From NCBI RefSeq assembly GCF_000711875.1, contig NZ_JONM01000008.1, positions 1 to 64,000 of the forward strand: a DNA stretch of 64,000 bases. Direction: 5' to 3'. The position numbers and the translations under genes are program-made. This DNA is from Andreprevotia chitinilytica DSM 18519. GTDB lineage: Bacteria; Pseudomonadota; Gammaproteobacteria; Burkholderiales; Chitinibacteraceae. Within the stretch, counting starts at the first letter, position 1; each line of letters starts with the position of its first letter. The notes under the pieces are model-generated. The model searched no databases and was not told the DNA's origin. It was given only the letters and a program-made list of their open reading frames with translations. This document shows positions 44,971-53,388 of the stretch, piece by piece.

Positions 44971-45717
44971 CTAATGGCCTTCACATTGGTTGAGTAGCTG
45001 TTTCATGGCGGTGAGATCGAGTAACTCGATCAGCCGGTTCTGCACCTTGATCAGCCCTTGGTCTTGGAAGCGGGACAGCGTGCGGCTAACCGTTTCCAGT
45101 TTCAACCCGAGATAACTGCCGATTTCCTCGCGCGTCATGCGCAGATGGAAACTGCTGCTGGCGTATTGGCGTTGGGCAAACCGATGCGACAGATTGAGCA
45201 GGAAGGCGGCGACGCGCTCATCCGCAGTCATGTTGCCCAACAACAGCATCACGTCCTGATCGCGGACGATTTCGCGACTCATCACTTTGTAGAAGTGACG
45301 TTGCAGCGCCGGGATCTGGCGCGACAGGCTTTCCATTTCGGTGAAGGGCAGTTCGCAGACTTCGCTGTCTTCCAGCGCGATGGCATCGCACATGTAATGG
45401 TCGGCGCTGATGGCATCAAAGCCCATGAGATCACCGCTCATTTGGAAACCGGTGATCTGCTCGCGGCCGTCTTCCGAGACCACGCTGGTCTTGAAGAAGC
45501 CCACCCGGACTGCAAACAGCGCCTTGAACGGCTCGCCAGCCCGGTACAGCGCCTCACCCCGTTTGATCGGCTTGCCTTGGGTCACCAGCTGTTCCACCGC
45601 CTGCATGTCTTCGACCGAGAGCCCCGTTGGCAGGCACAGCTCGCGCAAACTGCAAGTCGAGCATGCATGGCGCAAGTGAGGGAAGCTGATGTCGTGTACG
45701 TGGATTGGAGAAAGCAT
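44971..45717 (-). CDS. fnr: FNR/ANR-type oxygen-sensing transcription regulator
   Basis: A 248-residue Crp/Fnr regulator. The N-terminus has Cys19, Cys22 and Cys28 ('HACSTCSLRELCLP'), and a fourth Cys is in 'YMCDAIALEDSEVCELPF'; these fit the four ligands of a [4Fe-4S] cluster. A cyclic-nucleotide-like barrel follows, then a long dimer helix and a helix-turn-helix, 'MTREEIGSYLGLKLETVSRTLSRF'-type (in two parts), with the FNR recognition E..SR. It would activate or repress genes under low oxygen. Confidence 0.92.
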   Translation of the reverse strand: MLSPIHVHDISFPHLRHACSTCSLRELCLPTGLSVEDMQAVEQLVTQGKPIKRGEALYRAGEPFKALFAVRVGFFKTSVVSEDGREQITGFQMSGDLMGFDAISADHYMCDAIALEDSEVCELPFTEMESLSRQIPALQRHFYKVMSREIVRDQDVMLLLGNMTADERVAAFLLNLSHRFAQRQYASSSFHLRMTREEIGSYLGLKLETVSRTLSRFQDQGLIKVQNRLIELLDLTAMKQLLNQCEGH

Positions 45718-46120
45718 GGGAGGGCCGCGACTCTGTTGCTTGATGGAAACGACACGTCAGCCAAACTGGCGACGTGCGCTGGCAGGTATCAGTAGCCATC
45801 ATACAGCGCTGTTTCGGCGATGAATAATCAAGCGGCGTGTGTTTTGGGGCCAAGCTTCGGCGGCGGATGGTCGTTTTCCCGGATGAAGGGTATTTCGCGT
45901 GCGTAACTGAGACGGAAATCACGCATATACACAGATCATTTATATGCTTTCGTGTTTTGCAAAGAAATGGCCGGTTTTGATTAATTGAAATGCTTGAGGG
46001 TGAGTAAGTCATTTTGCATGTTATTGCGGCGGATGGATTTGCTATCTCAATAATTTAATTCAGGGATATGTGCACGTAAGCGATTGCTGGTGATTGTTGT
46101 TGATGGGTTTCATGTTTAAT
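45718..46120. other. Gene-free, AT-rich interval upstream of fnr
   Basis: About 400 bases between the fnr start and the terminator of the Ser/Thr repeat gene. It is clearly more A+T-rich than its neighbours. I find no credible ORF and no RNA gene. Part of it must hold the fnr promoter. A TTGATTAATTGAA stretch near 45976 resembles half an FNR box but does not complete it. Confidence 0.5.
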
Positions 46121-46150
46121 AAAAAACGCCCGACGAATCGGGCGTTTTTT
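46121..46150 (-). terminator. Rho-independent terminator after the Ser/Thr repeat gene
   Basis: AAAAAACGCCCGA and TCGGGCGTTTTTT form a hairpin, about 40 bases downstream of the minus-strand gene's stop. Confidence 0.92.
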
Positions 46151-46190
46151 ATTGGCTAAATGAAAGTGAGTGTTTTATAGGGCCGTCGCA

Positions 46191-47051
46191 TTATTTCCGG
46201 CCGGATGATTTACCGGTTTGCGCGGCGGTGGAATTGCTGGTCGATTTCGCAGAGGTGCTCGAAGTCGAAGAGGTCGAAGAAGTTGTGGTGCTTGTCGCAG
46301 TGCTTGAGGGCGACTCGGTATGCGTGGTCGAAGTGCTGGTTTTGCCAGTCGTAGACGACGGAGCGGTGCTCGAAGGCGATTCGGTGTGTGTGGTCGTGGT
46401 GCTGGTTTTGCTGGTGAAGTAGGCCGAGGGTGCTGTGCTCGAAGGAGATTCGGTATGCGTAGTCGATGTGCTGGTCTTGCTGGTGCTGGTCGATGGCACC
46501 GTGCTCGAAGGCGACTCGGTATGCGTAGTCGATGTGCTGGTCTTGCTGGTACTGGTCGATGGCACAGTGCTCGACGGCGATTCGGTGTGCGTAGTCGAAG
46601 TACTGGTTTTGCTGGTGCTGGTCGACGGCGCGGTGCTCGAAGGCGACTCGGTATGTGTAGTCGACGTGCTGGTTTTGCTGGTGCTGGTCGACGGCGCAGT
46701 GCTCGAAGGCGACTCGGTATGTGTAGTCGACGTGCTGGTTTTGCTGGTGCTGGTCGACGGTGCAGTGCTCGAAGGCGATTCGGTATGCGTGGTCGAAGTG
46801 CTGGTTTTGCTGGTGCTGGTCGATGGCGCAGTGTTCGAGGGCGATTCGGTGTGCGTAGTCGAAGTGCTGGTTTTGCTGGTGGAATACGACGGCGCAGTGC
46901 TCTTGCTTGTGTTCGATGTAGATGTCGAGGTCGATGTCTTGCTGGTCGACTTCGTCGTCGTGTACGAAGACTCGACGGCATAGGCGGTAGAATAGGCCAT
47001 TGCACTGCAAAGCAGGGTGGCAAGCAAGGTGGTTTGAGTGTGGTTCTTCAT
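46191..47051 (-). CDS. Secreted Ser/Thr-rich mucin-like repeat protein
   Basis: A 286-residue protein from the ATG at 47051 (GGAG ribosome site). The signal peptide is 'MKNHTQTTLLATLLCSAMAY' plus about eight residues to 'AYA'. The mature chain is nearly all Ser, Thr, Pro, Lys and Glu, with nine copies of a 22-residue repeat containing THTESPSSTAP and SKTSTST. It has no predicted fold and ends 'AAQTGKSSGRK'. Dense Ser/Thr suggests O-glycosylation or a stalk or matrix role; no cell-wall anchor is seen. A cyclic-di-GMP riboswitch precedes it. Confidence 0.8.
   Translation of the reverse strand: MKNHTQTTLLATLLCSAMAYSTAYAVESSYTTTKSTSKTSTSTSTSNTSKSTAPSYSTSKTSTSTTHTESPSNTAPSTSTSKTSTSTTHTESPSSTAPSTSTSKTSTSTTHTESPSSTAPSTSTSKTSTSTTHTESPSSTAPSTSTSKTSTSTTHTESPSSTVPSTSTSKTSTSTTHTESPSSTVPSTSTSKTSTSTTHTESPSSTAPSAYFTSKTSTTTTHTESPSSTAPSSTTGKTSTSTTHTESPSSTATSTTTSSTSSTSSTSAKSTSNSTAAQTGKSSGRK
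46300..46893. repeat. Nine-copy 66-bp tandem repeat within the Ser/Thr-rich gene
   Basis: A block such as GA(C/T)TCGGT(A/G)TG(C/T)GT recurs every 66 bases nine times (for example near 46313, 46513, 46645, 46778). Most units differ at silent or conservative sites. Two near the low-coordinate end are altered (one lengthened by a codon). Unit number is likely to vary between strains. Confidence 0.9.
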
Positions 47052-47114
47052 TTCGTTCTCCAATCAAAAAGTCGATGGCAGAACAAAACCCGAAAAGGGA
47101 GGATCGCATTGAAT

Positions 47115-47192
47115 CAGGCGGCCCCGCTGCCATATCCCGATGGGACTTAGGTCGGAAGCTTTGCGTCCCCAGCTTTCACTGGTTTTGCCTCT
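47115..47192 (-). promoter_or_regulatory. Cyclic-di-GMP-I (GEMM-I) riboswitch upstream of the Ser/Thr repeat gene
   Basis: Read on the minus strand, the aptamer runs GGCAAAACC, a GAAA tetraloop-type segment, GGGACGCAAAGC, then CCGACCTAAG, and after a variable loop GGCAGCGGGGCCGCC. These are the conserved blocks of the GEMM-I motif in the right order and spacing, including the G-A-C-G-C-A-A-A-G-C core and the AGCGGGG receptor strand. It ends about 65 bases before the start codon. A weak CCC-TTTTC-GGGTTTT hairpin between the two might be the expression platform. The ligand-on direction cannot be told. Confidence 0.92.
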
Positions 47193-47205
47193 ACTGGAGT
47201 TGAGT

Positions 47206-47245
47206 CCAATTGGGGTTCGAATTGATTCGAATGGTTTCCAATTGG
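47206..47245. promoter_or_regulatory. Paired CCAATTGG palindromes upstream of the riboswitch
   Basis: CCAATTGG occurs at 47206-47213 and 47238-47245, 32 bases apart (about three helical turns). Between them TTCGAA occurs twice (47216-47221, 47226-47231). The block lies just upstream of the riboswitch on the minus-strand transcript, where its promoter should be, and may be an operator. Confidence 0.35.
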
Positions 47246-47380
47246 CTTCAACTTGGTTTGCAGTGTAATTGGGGTTTTCTGAATCGAATGTGATGTTTCC
47301 TACACTCAGGCGCTCGAACGGGATTAACGGCAGCGTGAAAAGGATCGGCGGTAAAGATTGCAGTTTTTGAAATGATTGTT

Positions 47381-47396
47381 TGTGATGGTGATCACA
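47381..47396. promoter_or_regulatory. Perfect CRP-type palindrome
   Basis: TGTGATGGTGATCACA matches the TGTGA-N6-TCACA consensus exactly. It also reads as GTGAT-N4-ATCAC, one base per half-site from an FNR box. It lies 141 bases before the TauE/SafE-type gene and 330 bases from the divergent Ser/Thr repeat gene, so either could be the target. Confidence 0.6.
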
Positions 47397-47536
47397 TTCA
47401 ATTCTTGTCTACAGGATTGCCCCATGGCGCAAACGGCGCAGAAATTGATATCCCCGGCAATGCGCCGACAGCAGGGCGCGTTATCGCGCAGCGATTCCAT
47501 GCCCTGTTGGCATCCACATCACATTGATGCTTCTGC

Positions 47537-48196
47537 ATGTTCGAACTTGATCTAGGCGCCTTGTTTCTGGCCGGCTTGCTGGGTGGCGGGCATTGCCTTG
47601 GCATGTGCGGTGGCGTGGTGACTGCATTCAGCCTGCAGCTGCCACCTGGCCCGCGCTGGCGCTATCACCTCGGCTTCAATCTCGGCCGCTTGCTGGGCTA
47701 CGCGCTGATCGGTGCGATTGTCGGCGGGCTGGGTTCGCTGACCACGTTGCTGTCGCTGCAAGCCGTCAAGACGGTGCTGTTCGCATTGGCGCAAGCCTTG
47801 CTGATCCTGATGGGCTTGTATCTGGCCGGATGGTCTGGCTGGCTGCGCCGGGTCGAGAAACTGGGCGTGCCGGTGTGGCAGCGCATCCAGCCCGTTTTGC
47901 GGCGACTGTTGCCAATTCGCAACTGGCCGCAAAGTGTCGCCGTCGGCATGTTGTGGGGCTGGTTGCCGTGTGGATTGGTCTATACCGCTAGCCTTTCTGC
48001 CTTGGCGAGTGCCTCACCCGTCAAGGGGGCCGCAATCCTTTTTCTTTTTGGAATCGGCACCTTACCGAATTTGTTGCTGATCGGCGCTGCATCTGGCTCG
48101 CTCCTTGCCTGGATGCGGGCGCAGTGGGTGCGAAAAACCAGCGGCGTGTTACTGATTGCAATCGGGGTGTTCCGGCTCTGCCAGATGGCGCTATAA
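47537..48196 (+). CDS. Sulfite exporter TauE/SafE-type membrane protein
   Basis: A 219-residue membrane protein starting 'MFELDLGALFLAGLLGGGHC' and continuing 'LGMCGGVVTAFSLQLPPGP', the signature of the family often encoded near fnr and cbb3 oxidase genes. About six hydrophobic segments are seen, e.g. 'LLGYALIGAIVGGLGSLTTLL' (two parts) and 'LWGWLPCGLVYTASLSAL'. The conserved Cys in GHCLGMCGG and LPCG suggest metal or redox transport; a role in copper delivery to oxidases is an inference. Confidence 0.78.
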   Translation: MFELDLGALFLAGLLGGGHCLGMCGGVVTAFSLQLPPGPRWRYHLGFNLGRLLGYALIGAIVGGLGSLTTLLSLQAVKTVLFALAQALLILMGLYLAGWSGWLRRVEKLGVPVWQRIQPVLRRLLPIRNWPQSVAVGMLWGWLPCGLVYTASLSALASASPVKGAAILFLFGIGTLPNLLLIGAASGSLLAWMRAQWVRKTSGVLLIAIGVFRLCQMAL

Positions 48197-48267
48197 CGTG
48201 ATTGGGCGGTCGAACTTTTAGTGTTGACCTTGCCTAACCGACAAGCAGCGTTCAGGGGAGACCGGTC

Positions 48268-50190
48268 ATGGATATCTTCGACACCTTCGCTTCGCGGTAC
48301 GAGCGGAACCGGGAGGAGGAGCTTACGCTCAAGGAATACCTTGAGCTGTGCAAGGCGGACCGAGCGGCATACGCCACAGCGCCAGAGCGGATGCTGATGG
48401 CGATCGGCGAGCCAGAGTCGATCGACACTCGGCTCGATTCGAGGCTCTCGCGCATATTCCAGAACAAGATCATGCGGCTTTATCCTGCCTTCAGAGAGTT
48501 TTACGGCATGGAGGAGGTGATCGAACAAGTGGTCGCTTACTTCCGGCACGCCGCGCAAGGGCTGGAAGAAAAGAAACAAATCCTCTATCTCCTGGGGCCG
48601 GTGGGCGGCGGTAAGTCGTCGATCGCCGAAAAGCTCAAGGAGCTGATGGAGAAAGTGCCGTTTTATTGCCTCAAAGGCAGCCCGGTACATGAATCGCCGC
48701 TTGGCCTGTTCCACGAATCCGAAGACGGCCCGATTCTGGAAGAGGAATACGGCATCCCCCGCCGTTATCTCAAGAACATCCCCAGCCCGTGGGCGGTGAA
48801 GCGGCTGCATGAATTCAATGGCGACGTGAACCAGTTCCGCGTGGTGAAGCGCTACCCGTCGGTGCTGCGGCAGATCGCGATTGCCAAGACCGAGCCGGGT
48901 GACGAAAACAATCAGGATATTTCATCGCTGGTCGGCAAGGTCGATATCCGCAAGCTCGAGAAATACGCACAGGACGACCCGGATGCCTACAGCTATTCCG
49001 GCGGTCTGTGCCTGGCGAACCAGGGGCTGCTGGAATTCGTCGAAATGTTCAAGGCACCGATCAAGGTGTTGCACCCGTTGCTGACGGCTACGCAGGAAGG
49101 CAACTTCAAGGGCACGGAAGGCTTCGGCGCGATTCCGTTCGAGGGCATCATCCTTGCCCACAGCAATGAATCGGAATGGAAGCAGTTCAAGAACAACAAG
49201 AACAACGAGGCTTTCCTCGACCGGATTTACATCGTCAAGGTGCCGTACTGCCTGCGCGTGAATGAAGAAACGCGTATCTACGACAAGCTGCTGCGCAATT
49301 CCTCGCTGTCCAAAGCGCCGTGCGCACCCGGCACGCTGAAGATGATGGCGCAATTCGCCGTGTTGTCGCGGCTGAAAGACCCGGAGAACTCCAGCCTGTA
49401 TTCCAAGATGCAGGTCTACGACGGCGAGAACCTGAAAGATGTCGACCCGAAAGCCAAGTCGATGCAGGAGTACCGCGACTTTGCCGGGGTCGATGAAGGC
49501 ATGGCCGGGCTGTCGACGCGCTTTGCGTTCAAGATTCTCTCCAAGGTGTTCAACTTCGATCATCAGGAAGTGGCCGCCAATCCGGTGCACTTGCTGTATG
49601 TGCTGGAGCAACAGGTCGAGCGCGAGCAGTTCCCGCCGGAAGCCGAGCAGCGCTACATCGCCTATGTGAAGGAATTCCTCGCGCCGAAGTACGTCGAGTT
49701 CATCGGCAAGGAAATCCAGACGGCTTATTTGGAAAGCTACTCGGAATACGGCCAGAACATCTTTGATCGCTATGTGACCTTCGCCGACTACTGGATTCAG
49801 GATCAGGAATACCGCGATCCGGATACCGGCGAGAGCTTCGATCGCAACTCGCTCAACAACGAGCTGGAAAAGATCGAGAAACCGGCCGGGATTTCCAACC
49901 CGAAGGACTTCCGCAACGAGATCGTCAACTTCGTGCTGCGGGCGCGGGCCAGCAACAACGGCAAGAACCCGGCATGGACGAGTTACGAGAAGCTGCGGAT
50001 GGTGATCGAGAAGAAGATGTTCTCGAATACCGAAGAGCTGCTGCCGGTGATCTCCTTCAATGCCAAGGCCAGTGCCGACGAGCTGAAGAAACACGAAGAC
50101 TTTGTGAACCGCATGGTGACCAAGGGCTACACGCCCAAGCAGGTGCGCTTGCTGTGCGAATGGTATCTGCGGGTTCGCAAGTCGTCTTGA
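48268..50190 (+). CDS. prkA: PrkA serine protein kinase
   Basis: A 640-residue AAA-type protein with 'LYLLGPVGGGKSSIAEKLKEL' (Walker A, in two parts) near residues 109-125 and a C-terminal PrkA kinase-like domain ('GGLCLANQGLLEFVEMFKAP' in the middle). It begins a prkA-yeaH-spoVR group conserved in many proteobacteria, linked in E. coli to nitrogen starvation and stress. The GGGGAG ribosome site is good. Confidence 0.95.
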   Translation: MDIFDTFASRYERNREEELTLKEYLELCKADRAAYATAPERMLMAIGEPESIDTRLDSRLSRIFQNKIMRLYPAFREFYGMEEVIEQVVAYFRHAAQGLEEKKQILYLLGPVGGGKSSIAEKLKELMEKVPFYCLKGSPVHESPLGLFHESEDGPILEEEYGIPRRYLKNIPSPWAVKRLHEFNGDVNQFRVVKRYPSVLRQIAIAKTEPGDENNQDISSLVGKVDIRKLEKYAQDDPDAYSYSGGLCLANQGLLEFVEMFKAPIKVLHPLLTATQEGNFKGTEGFGAIPFEGIILAHSNESEWKQFKNNKNNEAFLDRIYIVKVPYCLRVNEETRIYDKLLRNSSLSKAPCAPGTLKMMAQFAVLSRLKDPENSSLYSKMQVYDGENLKDVDPKAKSMQEYRDFAGVDEGMAGLSTRFAFKILSKVFNFDHQEVAANPVHLLYVLEQQVEREQFPPEAEQRYIAYVKEFLAPKYVEFIGKEIQTAYLESYSEYGQNIFDRYVTFADYWIQDQEYRDPDTGESFDRNSLNNELEKIEKPAGISNPKDFRNEIVNFVLRARASNNGKNPAWTSYEKLRMVIEKKMFSNTEELLPVISFNAKASADELKKHEDFVNRMVTKGYTPKQVRLLCEWYLRVRKSS

Positions 50191-50272
50191 CGTGTGAGGC
50201 GTGAGGTTTTGAAGGGAACGGCATTGGCGCCTTATCCCCCAACCCTCGCGCTTCACCCCTCGCGGGGTTGCT

Positions 50273-51544
50273 ATGTTTCATCTGATCGACCGGCGTTTGA
50301 ACGGCAAGAACAAGTCCGCGGTGAACCGCGAGCGCTTCTTGCGTCGTTTCAAGACACAGATCAAGGAAGCGGTGGCACGAGCGGTCAAGGATCGTTCGAT
50401 CACCGATATCGAGAAAGGCGAAAAGGTCTCGATCCCGGTCAAGGACGTGAGCGAGCCGACGCTAGGGCATGCGCAGGGTGGCGTGACCGAACGTGTATTT
50501 CCCGGCAATCGCGAATATCTGCGCGGTGACGAGATTGACCGGCCGGAGGGCGGGGGCGGTGCCGGCGGGAGTGGCGGCGCGGGCAATGACGGTGGTGGCG
50601 AGGACGACTTCGTCTTCGAACTCTCGCGCGAGGAATTTCTCGATTTCTTCTTCGACGATCTCGAACTGCCGCATCTGATCAAGACGCAGATGCAGCAGAC
50701 GGTGACGATGAAGTCGATCCGCGCCGGGTTTACCAGCGATGGCACGCCGACCAATATCCATGTGCTGCGCAGCCTGCGTTCTGCCATGGGACGGAGAATC
50801 GCGCTGTCTGCCGAGCCGACCGAAGAACTCGATACCTTGCAGGAACAACTCGACGAGCTGCTGGAAAGCTGCAACGAGCACTCGCCGGAAGTCGCCATGC
50901 TGCAAGCCGAAATCCGCCGGGTAAAAGGGCGGCTGTCGAGCATTCCCTACCTTGATCCGTTCGACCTCAAATACACCAATCGCGTCCGCATTCCGATGCC
51001 GACCACGCAAGCGGTGATGTTCTGCGTGATGGACGTCTCGGGGTCGATGGATGAGCAGAAGAAGGACATCGCCAAGCGCTTCTTCATCCTGCTCTATCTG
51101 TTTCTCACCCGCGCTTACGACAAGATCGAACTGGTGTTCATTCGCCACCACACGCAGGCCTTCGAGGTGAACGAAGACGAGTTCTTCCACGCCCGCGATA
51201 CTGGCGGCACGGTGGTCTCCAGTGCGCTCAAGCTGGTGAAGCAAGTCATCCACGAGCGCTATGCCAGCAGCGACTGGAACATCTATGTGGCGCAGGCGAG
51301 TGATGGCGATAACTGGGATTCGGATTCCCCGATCTGCCGTGATTTGCTGGCTACCGACTTGTTGCCGCTGCTGCAGTACTACGCCTATGTCGAGATCACA
51401 CAAGGGGACCCGCAAAACCTGTGGTACGAGTACGAAGCCGTCGCCTCGCAGCACAAGCACTTTGCCATGCGGCGAATCAAGGAGGCCGGTGAGATCTGGC
51501 CGGTGTTCCGAGATCTGTTCAAGAAGGAAAAAGTGGGAGCCTGA
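50273..51544 (+). CDS. yeaH: YeaH/YhbH family protein (DUF444)
   Basis: A 423-residue protein. N-terminus 'MFHLIDRRLNGKNKSAVNRE', a Gly-rich linker ('GGGGAGGSGGAGNDGGGE' at about 94-111), and a VWA-like domain with 'VMFCVMDVSGSMDEQKKDIA' (MIDAS-like DxSxS). It ends 'FKKEKVGA'. The stop TGA is also the first three bases of a palindromic repeat (51542-51659). Function unknown; it works with PrkA and SpoVR-type proteins. Confidence 0.93.
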   Translation: MFHLIDRRLNGKNKSAVNRERFLRRFKTQIKEAVARAVKDRSITDIEKGEKVSIPVKDVSEPTLGHAQGGVTERVFPGNREYLRGDEIDRPEGGGGAGGSGGAGNDGGGEDDFVFELSREEFLDFFFDDLELPHLIKTQMQQTVTMKSIRAGFTSDGTPTNIHVLRSLRSAMGRRIALSAEPTEELDTLQEQLDELLESCNEHSPEVAMLQAEIRRVKGRLSSIPYLDPFDLKYTNRVRIPMPTTQAVMFCVMDVSGSMDEQKKDIAKRFFILLYLFLTRAYDKIELVFIRHHTQAFEVNEDEFFHARDTGGTVVSSALKLVKQVIHERYASSDWNIYVAQASDGDNWDSDSPICRDLLATDLLPLLQYYAYVEITQGDPQNLWYEYEAVASQHKHFAMRRIKEAGEIWPVFRDLFKKEKVGA

Positions 51545-51659
51545 GCCGCCAATAAAACCCTGCTGGCGGCGTTGTGCTCGCTTGCCGTACGCGTTGTACT
51601 GTCTGCGTTTCGCACGCCTTGCCAGCACTGCTGCGCTGGGTTTTCTTAGCGGCTCAATA
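51542..51659. repeat. Stop-codon-abutting palindromic repeat (family C), copy 1
   Basis: A 118-base element with ends TGAGCCGCCAA and TTAGCGGCTCA, and inner inverted blocks AAAACCCTGC / GCGCTGGGTTTT. It is the same unit as at 57122-57238 in the opposite orientation. The first TGA of the element is the yeaH stop codon. It fills most of the 145-base gap to spoVR. Confidence 0.85.
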
Positions 51660-51689
51660 GCCCCTTACTGACCCAAAGGGAGCCCTTGA

Positions 51690-53240
51690 ATGACCACCAC
51701 ATCGAAGGCACGCCGCAAGAGCGCGCCAACCCGCACCCCGCTTTCCACCGGCTCGGAATGGACCTTTGAGCTGATCGAACGTTATTACGACGAAATCGCC
51801 CGCATCGCTGGCGATTTCGGCCTGGACACCTACCCGAACCAGCTTGAAGTCATCTCTGCTGAACAAATGATGGATGCCTATGCCTCGGTCGGCATGCCGG
51901 TGATGTACAACCACTGGAGCTACGGCAAGCATTTCCTCGCCACGCAAAAGAACTACCAGCGCGGCGCCATGGGCCTCGCCTATGAAATCGTCATCAACTC
52001 CAACCCTTGCATCGCCTATCTGATGGAAGAGAACACGATGACGATGCAGGCGCTCGTCATCGCGCACGCGGCGTTCGGGCATAACAGCTTCTTCAAGGGC
52101 AATTACCTGTTCCGCACCTGGACCGAGGCTGATGCGATCATCGATTACCTCGTGTTCGCCCGCGGTTACATTGCCGAATGCGAAGCGCGTTATGGCGAAG
52201 ATCGCGTCGAAGAATTGCTCGACTCGTGCCACGCGCTGATGAATTACGGTGTGGATCGCTACAAGCGACCGCAAAAGCTCTCGCTGGACAAGGAACTGGC
52301 CAAGCAGGCCGAGCGCGAGTCCTATCTGCAAAGCCAGGTCAATACGCTCTGGCGCACCATCCCCAAATTGATGGAGGAGCGGGAAGCCGAATCGGAGGCA
52401 CGGCGTTTTCCGGCTGAGCCGCAGGAAAACCTACTCTATTTCATCGAGAAATTCGCGCCGCTGCTGGAGCCGTGGCAGCGCGAGATCGTGCGCATCATCC
52501 GCAAGGTGGCGCAGTACTTCTATCCGCAGCGGCAAACGCAGGTGATGAACGAAGGCTGGGCGACGTTCTGGCATTACACGATCATGAATCAGCTGTATGA
52601 CGAAGGCCTGATTACCGATGCGGCGGTGATGGAATTCCTGCATAGCCACACCAACGTGGTATTCCAGCCGGGCATCGATAGCCCGTACTTCAACGGCATC
52701 AACCCGTATGCGCTGGGTTTTGCGATGTACCGCGATATCCAGCGCATCTGCCGCGAGCCGACCAAGGAGGACGAAATCTGGTTCCCGGAGCTGGCCGGCC
52801 AGGATTGGCGTCAGTCGCTCGATTTCGCCATGCGTAACTTCAAGGACGAGAGCTTTATCAGCCAGTACCTCTCGCCGAAACTGATCCGCGATTTCCGCTT
52901 CTTCGCCATCAAGGACGATGATTACCAGCCGCGGCTGCAGGTGTCGGCGATCCACGATGATGCCGGTTATCGCGAGATCCGGCAGATGTTGGCCGCGCAG
53001 TACGATCTGACCAATCGCGAACCCAATATCCAGATCTACGACGTGAATACCCGTGGCGACCGTATGCTCACGCTGCGCCATTACCAGCACAATCGCCGCC
53101 CGCTGGCCAACAGCGTGCACGAAGTGCTCAAGCACATCGCACGGCTGTGGGGGTTCTCGGTGAAGCTGGAAAGTGTCGATGCCGAGGGCAAGACCATCCT
53201 CAGTTACGAGTGCCGGCTGGAAAAGCGCCACGGGCAGTGA
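51690..53240 (+). CDS. spoVR: SpoVR family protein (YcgB-like)
   Basis: A 516-residue protein: 'STGSEWTFELIERYYDEIAR', 'VMYNHWSYGKHFLATQKNYQ', 'EGWATFWHYTIMNQLYDEG', 'GINPYALGFAMYRDIQRICR'. These are hallmarks of the SpoVR/YcgB family, named for a Bacillus cortex protein but widespread in non-sporulating proteobacteria. It is the third gene of the prkA group. Confidence 0.94.
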   Translation: MTTTSKARRKSAPTRTPLSTGSEWTFELIERYYDEIARIAGDFGLDTYPNQLEVISAEQMMDAYASVGMPVMYNHWSYGKHFLATQKNYQRGAMGLAYEIVINSNPCIAYLMEENTMTMQALVIAHAAFGHNSFFKGNYLFRTWTEADAIIDYLVFARGYIAECEARYGEDRVEELLDSCHALMNYGVDRYKRPQKLSLDKELAKQAERESYLQSQVNTLWRTIPKLMEEREAESEARRFPAEPQENLLYFIEKFAPLLEPWQREIVRIIRKVAQYFYPQRQTQVMNEGWATFWHYTIMNQLYDEGLITDAAVMEFLHSHTNVVFQPGIDSPYFNGINPYALGFAMYRDIQRICREPTKEDEIWFPELAGQDWRQSLDFAMRNFKDESFISQYLSPKLIRDFRFFAIKDDDYQPRLQVSAIHDDAGYREIRQMLAAQYDLTNREPNIQIYDVNTRGDRMLTLRHYQHNRRPLANSVHEVLKHIARLWGFSVKLESVDAEGKTILSYECRLEKRHGQ

Positions 53241-53260
53241 ACTGAACCAAGCAGAATCAT

Positions 53261-53333
53261 CTGTAGGAGCGAGCTTGCTCGCGGTGACGCCGGTTCATTC
53301 GGCGGGGCAATCGCGGGTAAGCTCGCTCCTGCA
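53261..53333. repeat. REP-like palindromic element (family B), intergenic copy
   Basis: CTGTAGGAGCGAGCTTGCTC and the inverted AAGCTCGCTCCTGCA flank a short centre with a CCGGTTCATTCGG segment. The arms match those of the element at 9855-9987. It lies between spoVR and the propeller gene and could form a stable stem that ends transcription. Confidence 0.85.
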
Positions 53334-53388
53334 ATATTTTCAAACCGGGCGATAAACTACCCGGATCGTTTGCCCGTTGGAGTCATCC

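Noticed and set aside
45970-45990. FNR box near fnr
   Set aside because: TTGATTAATTGAA has one good half-site, but the other half does not match ATCAA at the right spacing.
46300-46893. Regular repeats that might be a CRISPR array
   Set aside because: The 66-bp units are contiguous and coding, with no unique spacers or cas genes.
46320-47150. Long plus-strand open frames opposite the Ser/Thr repeat gene
   Set aside because: They are created by the 66-bp repeats. Only the minus-strand frame has a ribosome site, signal peptide and terminator.
47398-47604. 68-codon minus-strand open frame
   Set aside because: It overlaps the start of the TauE/SafE-type gene and has no ribosome site or similarity.
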